The notes below the pieces were generated by a model. The model was not told the DNA's origin, did not search any database, and saw nothing but the letters and a program-made list of their open reading frames with translations. 64,000 nt of DNA from Cladorrhinum sp. PSN259. Taxonomy: Eukaryota; Ascomycota; Sordariomycetes; Sordariales; Podosporaceae. Below are positions 29,864 through 43,285 of this stretch, in pieces. Where the stretch lies: assembly GCA_033725935.1 (NCBI GenBank), contig MU867074.1, positions 186,001-250,000 on the forward strand, written 5' to 3'. Position 1 is the stretch's first letter; each line of letters starts with the position of its first letter. The translations under genes and the position numbers were made by a program.

Positions 29864-32800
29864 GGGTGTCTCCTTAAGCGTATCCATTGCCGGAGTAACC
29901 AACTAACCTTCAGGGGTTTGTTTACAACTCCATCGCAACGATATCTGATCCAAAACTCAACCAGATTTTATGGAGTATACTTCTTAGTTGCATTTGGCGC
30001 ACGCTCAAGGAAATTAAGGCAGTGTGGTTCTACCCTAAGTCGTGGCAAAACGGAATTGAACGTTAAAGACCGGTGCGTGACATGCTGTAAGCCGCGCTCG
30101 TTGATTGACCAACCACTGCATCAGGAATTTTGGCCCATTGCCTCATCGACATTGGATCATACATGTCGAAACTGCTGAAAAGTTTACGGCCACACGCACA
30201 GTTCATCAGTCTGATCCAAGAATTTCACGAATAATAAGAACCCAGATCCCCAGTATTAGAGACCCAAGCGCTTGCATTACAAGGCTGCGCCCTATGACAA
30301 GATGAACACCGTCCATCTCATCATTAAAGACGAACTAAAGTCGAACGAAGAAGAAATTGGTTGAGGGTTACCCATCAAAACTTCAACCGGTCCTTGGTAC
30401 TTTTGCGGACTTAGCACAGACTAGTAAAGTAGACCAAAGTCATTATACAGATCTCGAGATACCTCAAAGATGTTTGTGGCACATGATGCTCAAAGAAATT
30501 CGATGAATATTCTCTCACCTCAGAATAGCATCAATAGTCAGTCACACTGCCCCGCGAAGGGCTTCCTGCATACCAAACTCGGTTTAGAAGGAAAAAGAGA
30601 CCTCCCAATAGAACAATGACACGGGAGAGGCTGAGCCGGAAACCACACCACTGGGTGTTACCGGTGGCGTTCCGGCGCAGCGGAGAAAGTGAGAAAGTTA
30701 GTGGAACAAAGAGTTTACAACGGGGCATCCCGCGCTTTTCTCTCTCAGCCCTGCCGAATCTGAGTGGGATGTGTGGGATGATGAAAGCTGTCTCTCTCCG
30801 CGGTTATGCGGCAGTTGGAAGCGACCTTGGTGTGTTCAAAGACTCGTTATACATTTCATGTACCCCAGCTTTTGAACGGAAAAGGCTTAATTGGACCACC
30901 ATGCCGAACCGCTTCGGCTTCTATACCACCGGAACGAAGAGAACGAGCAAAATCTGGGAATGGCATCAATAACTGCGGGACTCTCTTGTAATCTCTTTTT
31001 TTTTTCTTCTCGGTTATGCTTGTCGCCTGCAGGCGTCTGGAGCACGTTATTGAGGCAATCTAGGCTGATGCATGTCGTGTACTACCGAGCAAGCAAATGA
31101 AGCTCTAGAACCTACTCCAATGTCACATCAGGGTGACATGTGGTAAATATCCATATCGTTTAGCCAGCATGCACCTGCATATGTGTGTGATCTGCTTAAG
31201 ATGATGCAGCCATCGAGAAAATTTGCGTGAAGCTTGTGAAGCTTGTATGATTCGTATCCAAGGATTCTGTTACTTGGCCTTACTTTGTTGCCACAAGCGA
31301 GCGAGTCTTGAGCTCACACCCGCCGGGGAAAAAATGATGGACTCGTGATGTTGTTGTTTGTAGTTGATGGTCTTGAGATTCGGGACCCGGGATCCCACAC
31401 CGTCAAAAGTGCCGGATGCCCACCTCTTGAGACTTACAGGGCCGTACCTGGCCACGGCAACGTCGGCCCACTGCGGAGGTAAGAATACGAACAAATGAGC
31501 AAAGGGTCTCCCGAGAAAGGCCCGCACGCAAGAGATGCGAACCAAAGGACAATCATGCCATCCGATGAACTCGGATCTTGGAATGCCAGAAGAAGTCAGA
31601 CACAAGAGGTCAAGAGACTCTGGAAGATCTCAGCCAAGCACCGCTAGGCACTTTCTTGCAGGCCTACCCCACCAAAAGTGTGCCTTGCTGGCATGCATGG
31701 CGCCGCTGGTGATGGGCCGGCCCTTGCTTCGAGAGACCGCAACTGTTTCCTTGCTGGAGAAACACCAGCGAAACTGGAACTGCCCTGACCGCCAATCTCT
31801 CTTATTGGCAACCATTGAATCCGTGCTCCAGTCGATTCTTCGGAAAGAGCCGTCGGATGCGGGAGCGGCAAGTAGGGGATCGTTGAGTGTTGTTGTCTGA
31901 GAGAGGGGAGGTAAATAACGTGATGGACGTGAAAATTTTCATATTTCTCTCTCCTGAATGTCCAATGCAGTGGCAATTAATATGAATTGTTAGAGTGCAG
32001 ACAAACCTGGAAAGCATCCCGTCCCGACCACGGGCAATTGCATGGAAAGAGAGGGCTCTCTTCCCCGCCGTTGTCCTTCAGCCCTGGAGTCACATCCCTG
32101 AACCCCACCTTACCCACTGTGCCTAACAGTCGCTGGAGTGCAGATTGCAGTTACTGCACATGCAGGTGGTAGAGAGATGGTGCAGATTAAGTTGTCGTCA
32201 GCATCTCTCCTCCAACAACTTTAGCCAGCATCTCGCACTTTCCTGCCGCAGCCGGCAATGTGAAAGAAACCCATCCATCCGATCATGGATCCATTGCATC
32301 TCCCAGGTCCCCATCGCGATCTCAATTGACGGCCGGTAAACGAAAGAACCGACCAGGCTCTGTGGTGGCTTGCGCCAATCCGCCAATGCCATGTCGGCGC
32401 TTTTTGACGAGATGACCGAGAGAGGAAATTCTCGACTGGCAGGGATTCCCCGCTGCCGTTGTCGGTAATCCGTCGAATGGTCCAGCTCTGCGAGGCTGCC
32501 CCAAGCCAATCTGAAGGTGCCAACAACATGATCGCGTGCCTGCCGTATATAATGGCAAAAGTGAGACATGCCGTCCTTGCTCGACCCTCTGGAAGTTCCT
32601 TCTCTCCGAATCGCTTACCAGCTACAAATTGCGGAGCCTGCCGGAGACATCGGCCCCAGCACTCAGGTCGTGCATCCAGCGGACTCGACGCCAATCGACA
32701 CCGCAAATCCATCCCTCTCTGGGCCCCCTTTTTGGGTCCCCTGTCCCAGCACCACTACCTTGGCACAGCGACCAAGCCCACACAAATCGCGGCCGACATC

Positions 32801-33293
32801 TGACGAGCCACGCCGAGACCTCCCAGCACACAATATCAACACAGCCTCCCCACTCTCCAAGGGCTCTTGTCCTCTTTTCTTTTTTTTTCTCGTTCCCGAA
32901 ATACTTATTTATTTACGACATCTACTCTCCCAGTGAACGAACCAATTCCCTCGAATTTACTCCTGTAGATACCGCATAGTAACGTGCTACCCGAGAACCT
33001 CGTGTTCGGCGACGCCCGCCCTTCTTCGCCCTTGACCGACTCTCTTCTGCGCATATAAAAAATCGCCAGGGCATCGCTCGCTCTTTGCTGATCCTTTCGA
33101 CGGAACGCGAGTATTACCTGCATAGCATCGCCTGATCCTGCAAAATATGAGCAGCTCTCCCACCTGCTCAAATAAGTTGTTGCTGTTGCCCGTAGGAAGC
33201 TCTGGCAACCAACAATTGCACGTTCTTAGGCCTTGAAGAAACCACATCAAAACTCATATATCACCACCACCATTACCCGAATATTCCCCAGCA
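28032..33293. other. 5.2 kb region without recognisable genes
   Basis: Many short frames exist on both strands (largest 163 codons, 32221-32712 minus), none with known motifs or consistent splicing. It contains a 23-bp tandem duplication (about 29218-29263, GAAGAAATAGAAAAGAAAAC core), a poly-T run (about 29838-29861), a GCCGAA-CCGC-TTCGGC hairpin (30903-30918), and a palindrome CGCCTGCAGGCG (31024-31035). The right end should hold the cyclin promoter: TATAAAA at 33054-33060, 234 bp before its ATG. Long non-coding transcripts are possible. Confidence 0.5.
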
Positions 33294-34302
33294 ATGGCGA
33301 CATATTCACCAGACTACTCGGACGACGAGTTCGAGTTCGACGAGGAGTACTTTGCACGCACCTACCAACCCCTCTCGAACCTCCCTACGCCCCCGCCATC
33401 GTCACGCGACTCCTTGGCTACCCAGAGCCCCAGATCCCTCCTGGAAGATGGAGGTCTTCTTGACTCGGCACTGCTAGGTTGGTGGAATTCCGTTCCCTCA
33501 TGCGCTTTTATAGCCAATTCTGACCGATTCTTCTCCCGTAGGCCCTGCGGTCCATTTGGTGAATCTCATCCCACCAGCGGCATCCTTGGCGATCCCGTCC
33601 GTGCCTCTGGTTCATGAGATTTTGGTTCGCTCCGATCTCCCCATGGACACTATCGCCCTCGCCGTATGCATCCTGGATTCTCTCGACTCAAAGTTCTCAT
33701 TGAATTGGAGGTTGCTCTGCCCTCTCGCCCAACGGGACTCCCTATCCGAGCTCTCGAAGCGGCATACGATGCCCGCCAGTCCGGTTGGAGTCACCCAGTT
33801 ACACATCGACTGCCTTAATCCCGAAGTGATTGTTCTGGCGGCCCTCATCATTGCTGTCAAGTTCTTGGAGGATTGCCACGACCCCATGCAGTACTACCGG
33901 TCGGCATGGGGCAAGAACATGTGGACTTGCGAGCAGCTTAATGTTACCGAAAGGTTAATCATGGAGAGCTTGAACTATCGAATCTTGCCCTTGTGGGATC
34001 CCTGCTTGATCGGAGACGCTCTCAACGACATGGAGCGTGCTGGGAGGCAAATGATTTTTCCTCCACAACCCAGGAATAGGGAGAAGCAGCACCACGGGCG
34101 GTCCGCAAGCGAAGCCGTGGTCTTAGCGCTTGTCCTCCCACCGACACCCGCTGAAACGCCGGTGTTGGAGAACGGCCCAAGCTGTCGTCCAGCTGGCGAG
34201 AAAGTTAGAGCTGCATTTGATGGTGAAGCACCAACGATTGCTTGCCCTTCTCTGCAATTCCCTCCACGGCCAAAGAGAAAGACTTTTCCGAGGAACGGTT
34301 GA
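33294..34302 (+). CDS. PHO80/PCL-like cyclin
   Basis: Exons 33294-33477 and 33542-34302, intron 33478-33541 (GTTGGT...TAG); 314 residues. An acidic N-terminus (DYSDDEFEFDEEYF) leads into a cyclin box: DLPMDTIALAVCILDSLDSK, then ALIIAVKFLEDC, and WTCEQLNVTERLIMESLNYR. The spacing and the KFLED...W...L...E motif fit the PHO80/Pcl family of fungal cyclins, which activate Pho85-type kinases. The C-terminal third is low complexity, ending in a basic PPRPKRKTFPRNG tail. Which Pcl subgroup it belongs to cannot be told by eye. Confidence 0.8.
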
Positions 34303-34897
34303 AAGACTGCTCCCGGCACACACACTTGGCATTTTTCTGATTTGCATAAATAGCCATGAAGCGACGATACCACTTTTTATTCACGCTTTTTCTTTACGAT
34401 CCCTTTTGCTCTCGTTGGACACCATACGAATATCCAGCCGACACACCACAATGTTTTTTGGCTTTTCATGGCAGGATTCCAAGTCTTTTGCAGCAACATT
34501 ACATACCAGTCACATTTTTGGGCGTTACGTTTTTTAATAACACGATACCACGATTCGATTTGTCAAAGCAGGAAGGCGGATGTGTGTATAGTTGATGGGT
34601 TTTTTTTCTCATTGTTCTGGTTGTCTTGAATTGTTCCAGTTGGGTTTAACTGGGTGGTGGGTTCAACAGGAGGAACCATGCCTCATGTGTCGGTGGAGGG
34701 TGGTTGTGGACACACAACACGAAGGAGCATCATGAGAAAGGGACAATAAGTTCCCATAGCAGGATGGCGTGCTTGGCAAGTCCCAGGGGTTTAAGAGTAG
34801 GGGTCCCCTTAACTCCCAACAAAGGAGTCAAGAAAACAAGTAGTAATAATGAAAAACACACCAAATATTAATATGATATGATCATTGCATTATCAAG

Positions 34898-34935
<38 letters not shown>

Positions 34936-36469
34936 GGATTGTGCCTTTTTCCTACATGCATGATGGATTCACAGGCTGCACCTTGAGTCCCGAATGAGTT
35001 TTTCTCGACTTTTGATACCTTATTCGGTCCGAGCAGGATGTCAGTGAGAAGTGAAAAAAAAAAAAAAAAAAAGAACTAGCCAGTTGAAACCCCGCTTCAT
35101 TTCTTGGTAGAAAATTGCAGTCTTGCATGATATTGGTGAAAAACACCAGCCACTTTGCTGACAAGAGAGTAATCGTCATAGTTTTAAAAACATGAGAGAA
35201 ACTCCGAAAGAGAAGAAAGAAAATTTACATGCTTGGATGTTTTTGTTTTGTTTTGGACGTAGTGTCGTTGTACAGTACATACGTTGAACTGATTACGTCA
35301 TTTTGTTTCTTTTTTTATATTAAAACGTACCCCCGTTTGACTTTTTTTGTTACGAGATGATCTCTGGGGAAAAATTTTTTGTGCCTAGATGTAGTGTATG
35401 TTGTGTGTTCTTGTGTATGTACCGTACCGTTGTAGTGTAAATGTACATACCTACACTACATAGTGTGGACAAGGATTGGATGTCTTTTTTATTTTCCGAG
35501 ATGGGATCATCACGGGGGCAGGGAGGGGATCAAACATGGTCGCAGGGGTCGCAGGGGTCGCAGGCAAGGAACGGTGCATGGTATGTAAGTTCAATTGAGG
35601 CTTAGACTTTGCAGGTTGTTGCTGGGTTGCATCAATTAAATTTTTAAAGTCCGAAATGAGAGTATATTTCTTGGGGGTATAAAATTTCATTGTTGTATTA
35701 TTAGATCTATTTTTTTTAAAAATAGGAAAAAGAAAAGAAAACCCCCCAAAAAATATCCGAGATGAGAGAGCTGTAATCCTTCACGGACGGACGCTTTACT
35801 GAAAGGGCTTTGATATCTATGTCTCGGAGGGTTGTCATCCCAAGCTGTCATTGGCAAGTTCACTGAGACGCATATTCTGTATACGAGAAAAATTCAAGAC
35901 ATGATGCAAAACTAAGATTCGGAGATATTTCTACGATGCTCGTCAAGATGATGATCAGGAACAAGGCCGGAATAAGTATATTGATAAAACTAAACTAAAC
36001 TAACCCAAATGTATATATACACACACAGATGAATATAACGCATAAAGAAACAGGACCAAAATTAACAAAAAGAACATACTTACCCACTCACCTAGCATAA
36101 CACATACACATACCCCCATACAACGTATCGAAACATATATACGTATGCCTGCATACATATACACGACGAAACACACACGGGGGTATCACTTATAATGTGA
36201 AATCATACTCATGACCAAATGAAAGAAAGGTGATAAAAAAAAGAGAAAAGAAGTCTACGATGGTGGTCCAGGCAGTTGTCGTTGTGTGGTCAAGGTTTAT
36301 ATCTAGATGAACCTAACCCGAATGCAAAGAAAAATGAAAACGCTTTTTGAAATCAGAATCCCACCCATATTTTGGTTTTCCCGCGCCAATATTCCCATCT
36401 AATATAGCAAAAGAAAGCAGGCAAAGAAATCAGTCATTAAATCACATGTAGATATGCATCTCTTCTTCC
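34303..36469. other. Convergent intergenic region, cyclin and pyrimidine gene 3' flanks
   Basis: 2.2 kb, AT-rich, no supported gene. It contains a (GTT)n microsatellite, an A18 run at about 35057-35074, three tandem copies of GGTCGCAGG (35538-35564), and a TATATA/CACACA-rich stretch around 36010-36180. Confidence 0.6.
34897..34937. repeat. (GTT)n microsatellite
   Basis: Uninterrupted GTT triplets, about 13.5 units, in the cyclin 3' flank, outside coding sequence. Likely length-variable between isolates. Confidence 0.95.
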
Positions 36470-39400
36470 TTACGCCAAAACAAGCGCGAGCAAGGCCATG
36501 CGGCAGTAGAGACCATACTTCATCTGTTGTCAAATCAGGTCAGCATACTCATCAAAGTGAGAAGGGAGTGGTATAGCTTACCTGTCTGAAATAGGCGGCC
36601 CTCTGGTCAAAGTCCAACTCCTGAGCGACTTCATCGTTTCTGGGCAAGGGGTGCAGCACAATGGTGGTGGGCTTTGCCTGCTTGAGTGTGCTCTGGTCGA
36701 CACGGTACGTGTCCTTGACCTTCTCGTACTCGACCAAGTCAATGAAGCGTTCCTTCTGCACACGAGTGCAGTAGAGAACGTCGGTCCGGGAGAGGATCTC
36801 GGGGGTTAGGCTTTCAGACTCGCCGGCGTACTGACCGGACTTGACCAACTGATCCTTGACACTCTTGGGCAGAGCCAGAGACTTGGGCGAGACAAGCTGA
36901 ACCTTGACTTGGTAGTGCTGGAGGAGGTAGACAAGGGAGTGGACGGGTCTGCCGTTGAGTAGATCACCAACAAAAGTGATGGTCAGGTCCTTCATGGTTC
37001 CCAGCTCCTCACGGATGGTGAAGAGATCCAGGAAAGCCTGAGTGGGGTGCTCCTTGGTGCCGTTGCCGCCGTTGATGACGGGAACGGGGCTGAATTTCTC
37101 GGCGACCTCGACGCATCTCTCATCCGGATGGCGAAGGACGACGGCATCTCCGTAGCAGGCGACGGTACGGAGGGTATCCTGCAGAGACTCGCCCTTCTGG
37201 ACCGAAGACGCAGCGGTTGAGATGGGAATGACTCTGCCACCGAGGCGCTGCATGGCCGCATCAAATGAAGCTGAGGTGCGGGTAGATGGCTCATAGAAGA
37301 GAGTCACCAGCAAACGATTGCGCAGAAGGTCAATAGAACCATGGCGCTCAACGCCAAGGCGCATCTCCTGGGCGACGTTGAAAAGCGCGTGGAGGTCACC
37401 ACGGCTGAAATCCTTTACAGAGAGAACATTGCTCTTCTTGAAGCGGGATCCGGCGGCGATTAACTCTCGTAGCTTGGCAGAGACTGCGGGTTGCGGTGCG
37501 GGGAGGGAAAGAGAAACATCATCCGCAATGGGCGAAGGAAGGATCGCAACACTGTCGATGTTGATTCCCCTGCGCGAGCTCTGGCGCTCCGAAGTTGGAG
37601 GCAAGGGTTGACGGGTGGCTCTGATGACTGGCGTAGCAACGGCAGGAACAACAGGCAGCGCTCCATGCGTGGACATGTCGGTGCCCTTGGGGTTGATAGA
37701 CAGCATAGCGCCATCAAGGCAAACAAGCTGGTCCTGGAAGGTAACACGACGGACAGCCCCCTTGAGGACAGCCCCTGCGAAGGGTGACCAGGACTTGGTC
37801 TCGGACACCTTGTAGGAGCGGTCAATCTCAACCTCAAGAGTGGTACCGACCTGATCATGGAGCTCGAATATCTCCTTTGGCTTGTCATGGAGGCGCGAAG
37901 TGATGTCCTCAACTGTCAGCTTGCCCTCAGCAACCGAAGTCAAAAGAAGAGGAAGAGCATCCGCGATGCCGACTGAGACATCGGTTGGCTTTTTCAGGAA
38001 GTGGGCCAACTGGTAGGGCAGGCTTCCAATAGAGAAGACATCAATGGTTGGCAAGTGCTCCCAGAGGGCAAGCTGGTCCTTAGCCGTGGGCAAGAAGTCG
38101 CAGCCAGGGTAATCCTTCTGAGACAGGTAGAGAGAGTAGATGGAGACATCGCAAGTCACCTTCAAACCCTTCTGCTTTCCGAGAGCAATCAACTTGATGT
38201 CATCCTTGGTAGTCACGGCAGTGACGTGGATACGGCGGTTGTGAAGGCTGGCAAGCAAGAGAATGGAAGCAAGATCAGTAGTCCTTGCGTCCGTGATGAT
38301 GGGCTTGTGAGCAGGCCAAGCTTCAAAGTGCGCCTCGACAGCGGCAACCTTGCTGATGTTGTCAGACAGGTGGTTGAAGGGGATGAAGAGCGAGCCAACC
38401 TCGCCCGCAACGTGGCTGATCTGGTGTGCGTTGGTTGAGGTAGCAGTGACAGATAAGTTGAAATCGCAGTACTCGCCACGCTTGCTGTTGTGCTGGGCAA
38501 CCTTGAGGGACTTAGCATCGGAGATGGAACCGTCCATGCCAAGAGGCATAACGCGAATCATGCTGAATCCAGCGGCGACGGAGGCCTTGGTGACCTCCTG
38601 AAGGTCGTTGCTGTCTCTAGAGACCAAACCGGGGACAAAGGCGGCAATGTTGACCAATCCGGGCAGCTGGATGGTGCGGTGGCTGGTCTGGTAGTCGCGA
38701 ATGCCAACTTCGAGGTTGAAGTGTCTGGCAATGGCCTCAACAAGGATCTTGGCGTTCTTGACGTTGGTAACTAAGGGAATCTGGTAGTCAACGGCCATAC
38801 GACGCGTTTGGTAACCCTTGCTGATATAGTTGGCAGGACGTCTGTATCTGTTGTTGGAAGGCAGGTTGATATAGAGATCGATGTCCTTGTTGGCCAGATG
38901 CTGCGTCAGGGAGTACTCAGACTTCTGGTCATCCTCCTCCTTACCAAGAACCTCAAGGTATTGCACCTTGACACCGTGAGTTCCAAGGAAATCAGCGGTA
39001 CCTGCGGTGGCGAAGAGGTTGTAACCCAGCTCCTCCAGCTTGGCGATCGAGGGAAGAAGCTCCTCCTTGTCCTTGTAGGAACCAATGGACAGAAGAATGT
39101 TCTTCTTGGGAATCTTGAAGCCAGTAGACATCAAAGCCTTGAGGTAGGCCTCGTACTTGTCGGCACCGAATGAAGCGACCTCGCCAGTGGAAGCCATCTC
39201 GACACCCAAGACGGGATCAGCGCCAGACAGACGAGAGAAACTGAACTGGGGAACCTTGACACCGACACAGTTGTCGATGCGGTTGATCGTGGGGTAAGCC
39301 TCAAAAGGAATGTCCATGATTGCCTTGGTGGCCATCTCGATGAGGTCGACACCCATGACCTTGGACACGAAGGGGAATGAGCGAGATGCACGGACGTTGC

Positions 39401-42400
39401 ACTCAATCACCTTGATCTCGTTGTCCTTGGCAATGAACTGAATGTTGAAAGGGCCGGTGACGTTGAGGGCATCACCAATCTTGCGAGTGGCTTCCTCGAT
39501 GCGCTTGATCGTGGTCTTCTCGAGATCCTGAGGCGGTAGGACGAGAGTGGCATCACCAGAGTGGACACCGGCATTCTCGACGTGCTCCGAGATGAAGTGG
39601 CCGACGACCTTGCCATCCTTGGCGACAGCGTCCATCTCAATTTCCTTGGCGTTCTCGATGTACTTGGTGATAACAACGGGGTGCTCAGGAGAGACATCCG
39701 CGGCTTGCTGCAGGTATGACTCCAAGTCATTTTCGGAGTAGACAGTGTTCATGGCAGCACCGGAAAGCACGTACGACGGACGCACGAGCACAGGATAGGA
39801 GACTTGCTGGCAAAAAGACTTGGCTTCCTCAAAGCTCGTCAACTCCTTCCACTGTGGCTGATCAACACCAATGCGGTCAAGCATACGAGAGAACTTGTAA
39901 CGGTTCTCGGCGGTGTCAATCATCTCGGGAGAAGTGCCGAGGACCTTAACTCCGGCACGAAGGAGGGGAAGAGCAATGTTGTTGGGCGTCTGGCCACCCA
40001 TGGCACCCAAAATTCCGCGAGCAGCCTCAATCTCGTAGATGTCAATAACCGTCTCCAAGTTGATGTTCTCGAAGTACAGCTTATCGGCCTCATCATAGTC
40101 GGTGCTAACTGTCTCAGGATTATAGTTGACCATGATAGTTTTGAAACCCTGCTCGCGAAGCGTGCGAATGGCCCTGACAGAGCACCAATCGAACTCGACG
40201 GAAGAACCGATGCGGTATACACCTGAACCAAGAACCATAACACCGTTATCGTTAAAGGAGACATCATGCTCAGCAGCATTGTAGGTGAGGTAGAGGTAGT
40301 TGGTAAAAGCAGGGAATTCGGCAGCAACGGTATCGATTTGCTTCACAAAGGGAATGATACGTGACTTGGTGCGCAGGTTGCGGATGGCGAGCTCAGAAGA
40401 GCCATAGAAGTTGGCAATCTGGCGATCGGAGAAACCGAGCTGCTTGGCGCGACGAAGTGTGCTCTCGTGAAGAGGAACGCCGGACTCCTTGAAATCCTTC
40501 ATTTTCTTGGCAAAGTCGCTGAGACCCTTGAGTCTGTCCAAGAACCACTTGTCGATCTTGGTCAACTCCCAAATCCTCTCGACCGAGTAGCCCTGAGCCA
40601 TGGCGTTGGCAATGGCGAAGAGACGCTGGTCAGAAGGAGTCTGCAACTCGTCATCGATGGCCATGAGGGCGGGAGTCTCGTTGAAGCCGAGGTTGTGGAA
40701 GTCAATGGCCCGAATAGCCTTTTGAATAGCTTCTTCGAAAGTTCGGCCAATGCTCATAACCTCACCAACACTCTTCATGGACGAACCAAGCTGAGTAGAG
40801 ACGCGAGTGAACTTCTTCAAGTCCCATCTGGGCATCTTGACCACAACGTAGTCCAAAGATGGCTCGAAGCAAGCACAAGTGGACTTGGTGACCGAGTTCT
40901 TGATATCCTTGAGAGGGATTCCAAGACCCAACTTGGCAGCAATGAAAGCTAGGGGGTAGCCGGTAGCCTTAGAGGCAAGTGCAGATGATCTGGACAATCT
41001 GGCATTGACCTCGATAATGCAGTACTCCTTGGAGAAGGGGTTGAGGGCATACTGGATATTGCACTCGCCAACAACGCCAAGGTGGCGAATGACGTTGACA
41101 GCCGTGGTACGGAGCATATTGTAGTCCTCATCAGAGAGGGTCTGAGAAGGAGCGACGACGATGGAATCGCCGGTGTGAATACCGAGAGGGTCAAAGTTCT
41201 CCATGTTGCAGACAGTGATGCAGTTGTCTTGGCAATCTCTCACGACCTCGTACTCGATCTCCTTCCAGCCCTTCATGCTGCGCTCAATAAGGACCTGGGG
41301 ACTGGCAGCGAAAGCCTTGTTGCACAGATCCAAAAGCTCCTCCTCATTGTTGGCGAAGCCACTGCCGAGGCCACCAAGGGCATAAGCTGCGCGGACAATG
41401 ACGGGATAGCCGATGTCCTTCACCGCAGTCAAAGCCTCCTTGACGTTGTTGGCAGATGCAGACTTGGCACACTTCTCGCCGATCGAGTCCATGCTGCGAG
41501 CAAAGAGCTCACGGTCCTCAGTGGTGATGATGGTGTCGATCGGTGTGCCAAGAACCTTGACGCCAAGCTTCTCAAACTCATCCTTGAGTTCAATACCAAC
41601 CGACAGAGCAGTCTGACCACCGAATGTGCAGTAGATGGCGTCGGGCTTCTCATAGACAATGACCTTGCGAACGAACTCAGCGTTGACAGGCAGGAAGTAA
41701 ACCTTGTCCGCAAGACCCTTGGACGTCTGGATCGTTGCAATGTTGGGGTTAATGAGAACGGTGTAAATGCCTTCCTCCTTCAAAGCCTTGATGGCCTGAC
41801 TGCCAGAGTAATCGAACTCACCGGCCTGACCAATGCTCAGACCACCGCTACCAAGGACAAGAACCTTCTTGACCGAGACGCGGGGGTGAAGCTTGTTGTT
41901 CTCCTCAACAGTGCCACCAGGGAACTCAACAGGCTTCTGGAGCAGAGCCTTGTCAGAAGCGCACTTCAGGATGGTGTTGATGAAGACATCAAAGAGAAAC
42001 TCGGTGTCGCGAGGACCAGGAGTGCTCTCAGGATGGAACTGAACACTGAAGTGGGGCTTCTCGACGTTCATGATACCCTCGTTGCTGCCATCGTTGGCGT
42101 TGACAAAGAGCTCCTGCCACCCAGCGGGCAAGCTGGCGGCATCGACGGCGTAGCCGTGGTTCTGGGAGGTAATGTGGCACTTTCCAGTAACCATGCTCGT
42201 GCATGGGATGTTATGACCACGGTTACCGAACTTGAGCTTCGCCGTCTTGGCTCCGGATGCGCGGGCAAGCAGCTGGTGACCCAAGCAGATACCGAAGATG
42301 GGAGTCTTGTTCTCTGAGAGGGCGGCAGCAACGTGGTTCACGGTCTTGTCCATGACAGCCGGGTCACCGGGGCCGTTGGAGATGAACAGACCATCGTACT

Positions 42401-43285
42401 CCTCGGCGGTGAAATCGTAGTCCCAGGGGCAGACTAGGACCTCAACACCACGCTTGAGGAAGCATCTCAGCTGGTTATATTTCATACCAACATCGAGACA
42501 AAGGATACGGATCGGGCGCCCAGTGGATGGGTGCTTAAGAGCGACCGAGGTAGGGGGCTTGTAAAGCCTAGACTCCTTGATGGACACTGGCAGTCATGTG
42601 AGTAAGCATGATATCAGACAAGGGTAGGGGAAATCTTGGAGGGTTGCTCACCCTCTGCTACGAGGTTCTTCTTGTTGGGATCAACCCACTCAATCTCTTC
42701 AAAATATGGCCTCCAGTCCTGGCCTGGCTGGCTGAGCAAAGAGAGGACACCAGAAGTAGCTTGAACTCCGTTGGGCAGGTCCTGCTTTTGCAGAAGCATG
42801 CGACCAAGCATGCTGCCTTCCTCGCGAATGCGCTTGGTCAGCGCTCTCGTGTCAACACCGTACATGGCAGGAATGCCCTGCTCCTTGAGCCATGCGCCGA
42901 GTGACGAGGTCGCAAGGAAGTGTGAGTAGTCCTCGCCAGCATAGGTGGCGACGACAAGACCAGCAATGTGGATTTGTGATGACTCAAAGTGAGCGGGAAG
43001 ATCTCCAAGGAGCTCGTCCAGTGTTTCTCTGGACGGCACACCATAGTTGCCGACGAGAGGGAAGGTCACGACAAGGATCTGGCCGCGGTACGAGGGGTCC
43101 GTCACAGACTCGGGGTATCCAACCATGCCAGTCTGGAAGACCAGCTCGCCGGCAATGCTCTTAGGAGCACCGAAGCTGTAGCCTTGGTAGACCACGCCAT
43201 CTTCGAGCTCCAGAGTTATTAATTGCTCCGTCTCTGGGTCAGCGGCGATAGAAGCCGTGGCAGGGCGATAGAATTGGACTGCCAT
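36470..43285 (-). CDS. URA2: CPSase II / pseudo-DHOase / aspartate carbamoyltransferase (URA2, pyr-3 type)
   Basis: Exons 43285-42652, 42586-36582 and 36523-36470; introns 42651-42587 (GTGAGC...CAG) and 36581-36524 (GTAAGC...CAG); 2230 residues. Order: small CPSase domain and glutaminase (FGICLGHQ, Cys about 312; HPESTPGP), two CPSase ATP-grasp halves starting near 449, the MGS-like allosteric domain (about 1370-1500), a dihydroorotase-like domain (about 1521-1850), and ATCase (FYEPSTRTSASF near 1979; HPTQAFLDL). The DHOase-like domain has LPGLVNIAAFVPG where active enzymes have a His-x-His metal site, so it is inactive, as in other fungi. The product makes carbamoyl aspartate from Gln, bicarbonate, ATP and Asp, and is normally inhibited by UTP. 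The 18-codon last exon supplies MKYGLYCRMALLALVLA, completing the ATCase C-terminus. Confidence 0.97.

Noticed and set aside
31535..32712. Frames of 110-163 codons upstream of the cyclin
   Set aside because: Present on both strands at once, without motifs; more likely promoter or leader sequence.
41082..42317. 411-codon plus-strand frame
   Set aside because: Exact antisense of the conserved CPSase region of URA2; no motif of its own and a typical shadow frame in a codon-biased gene.
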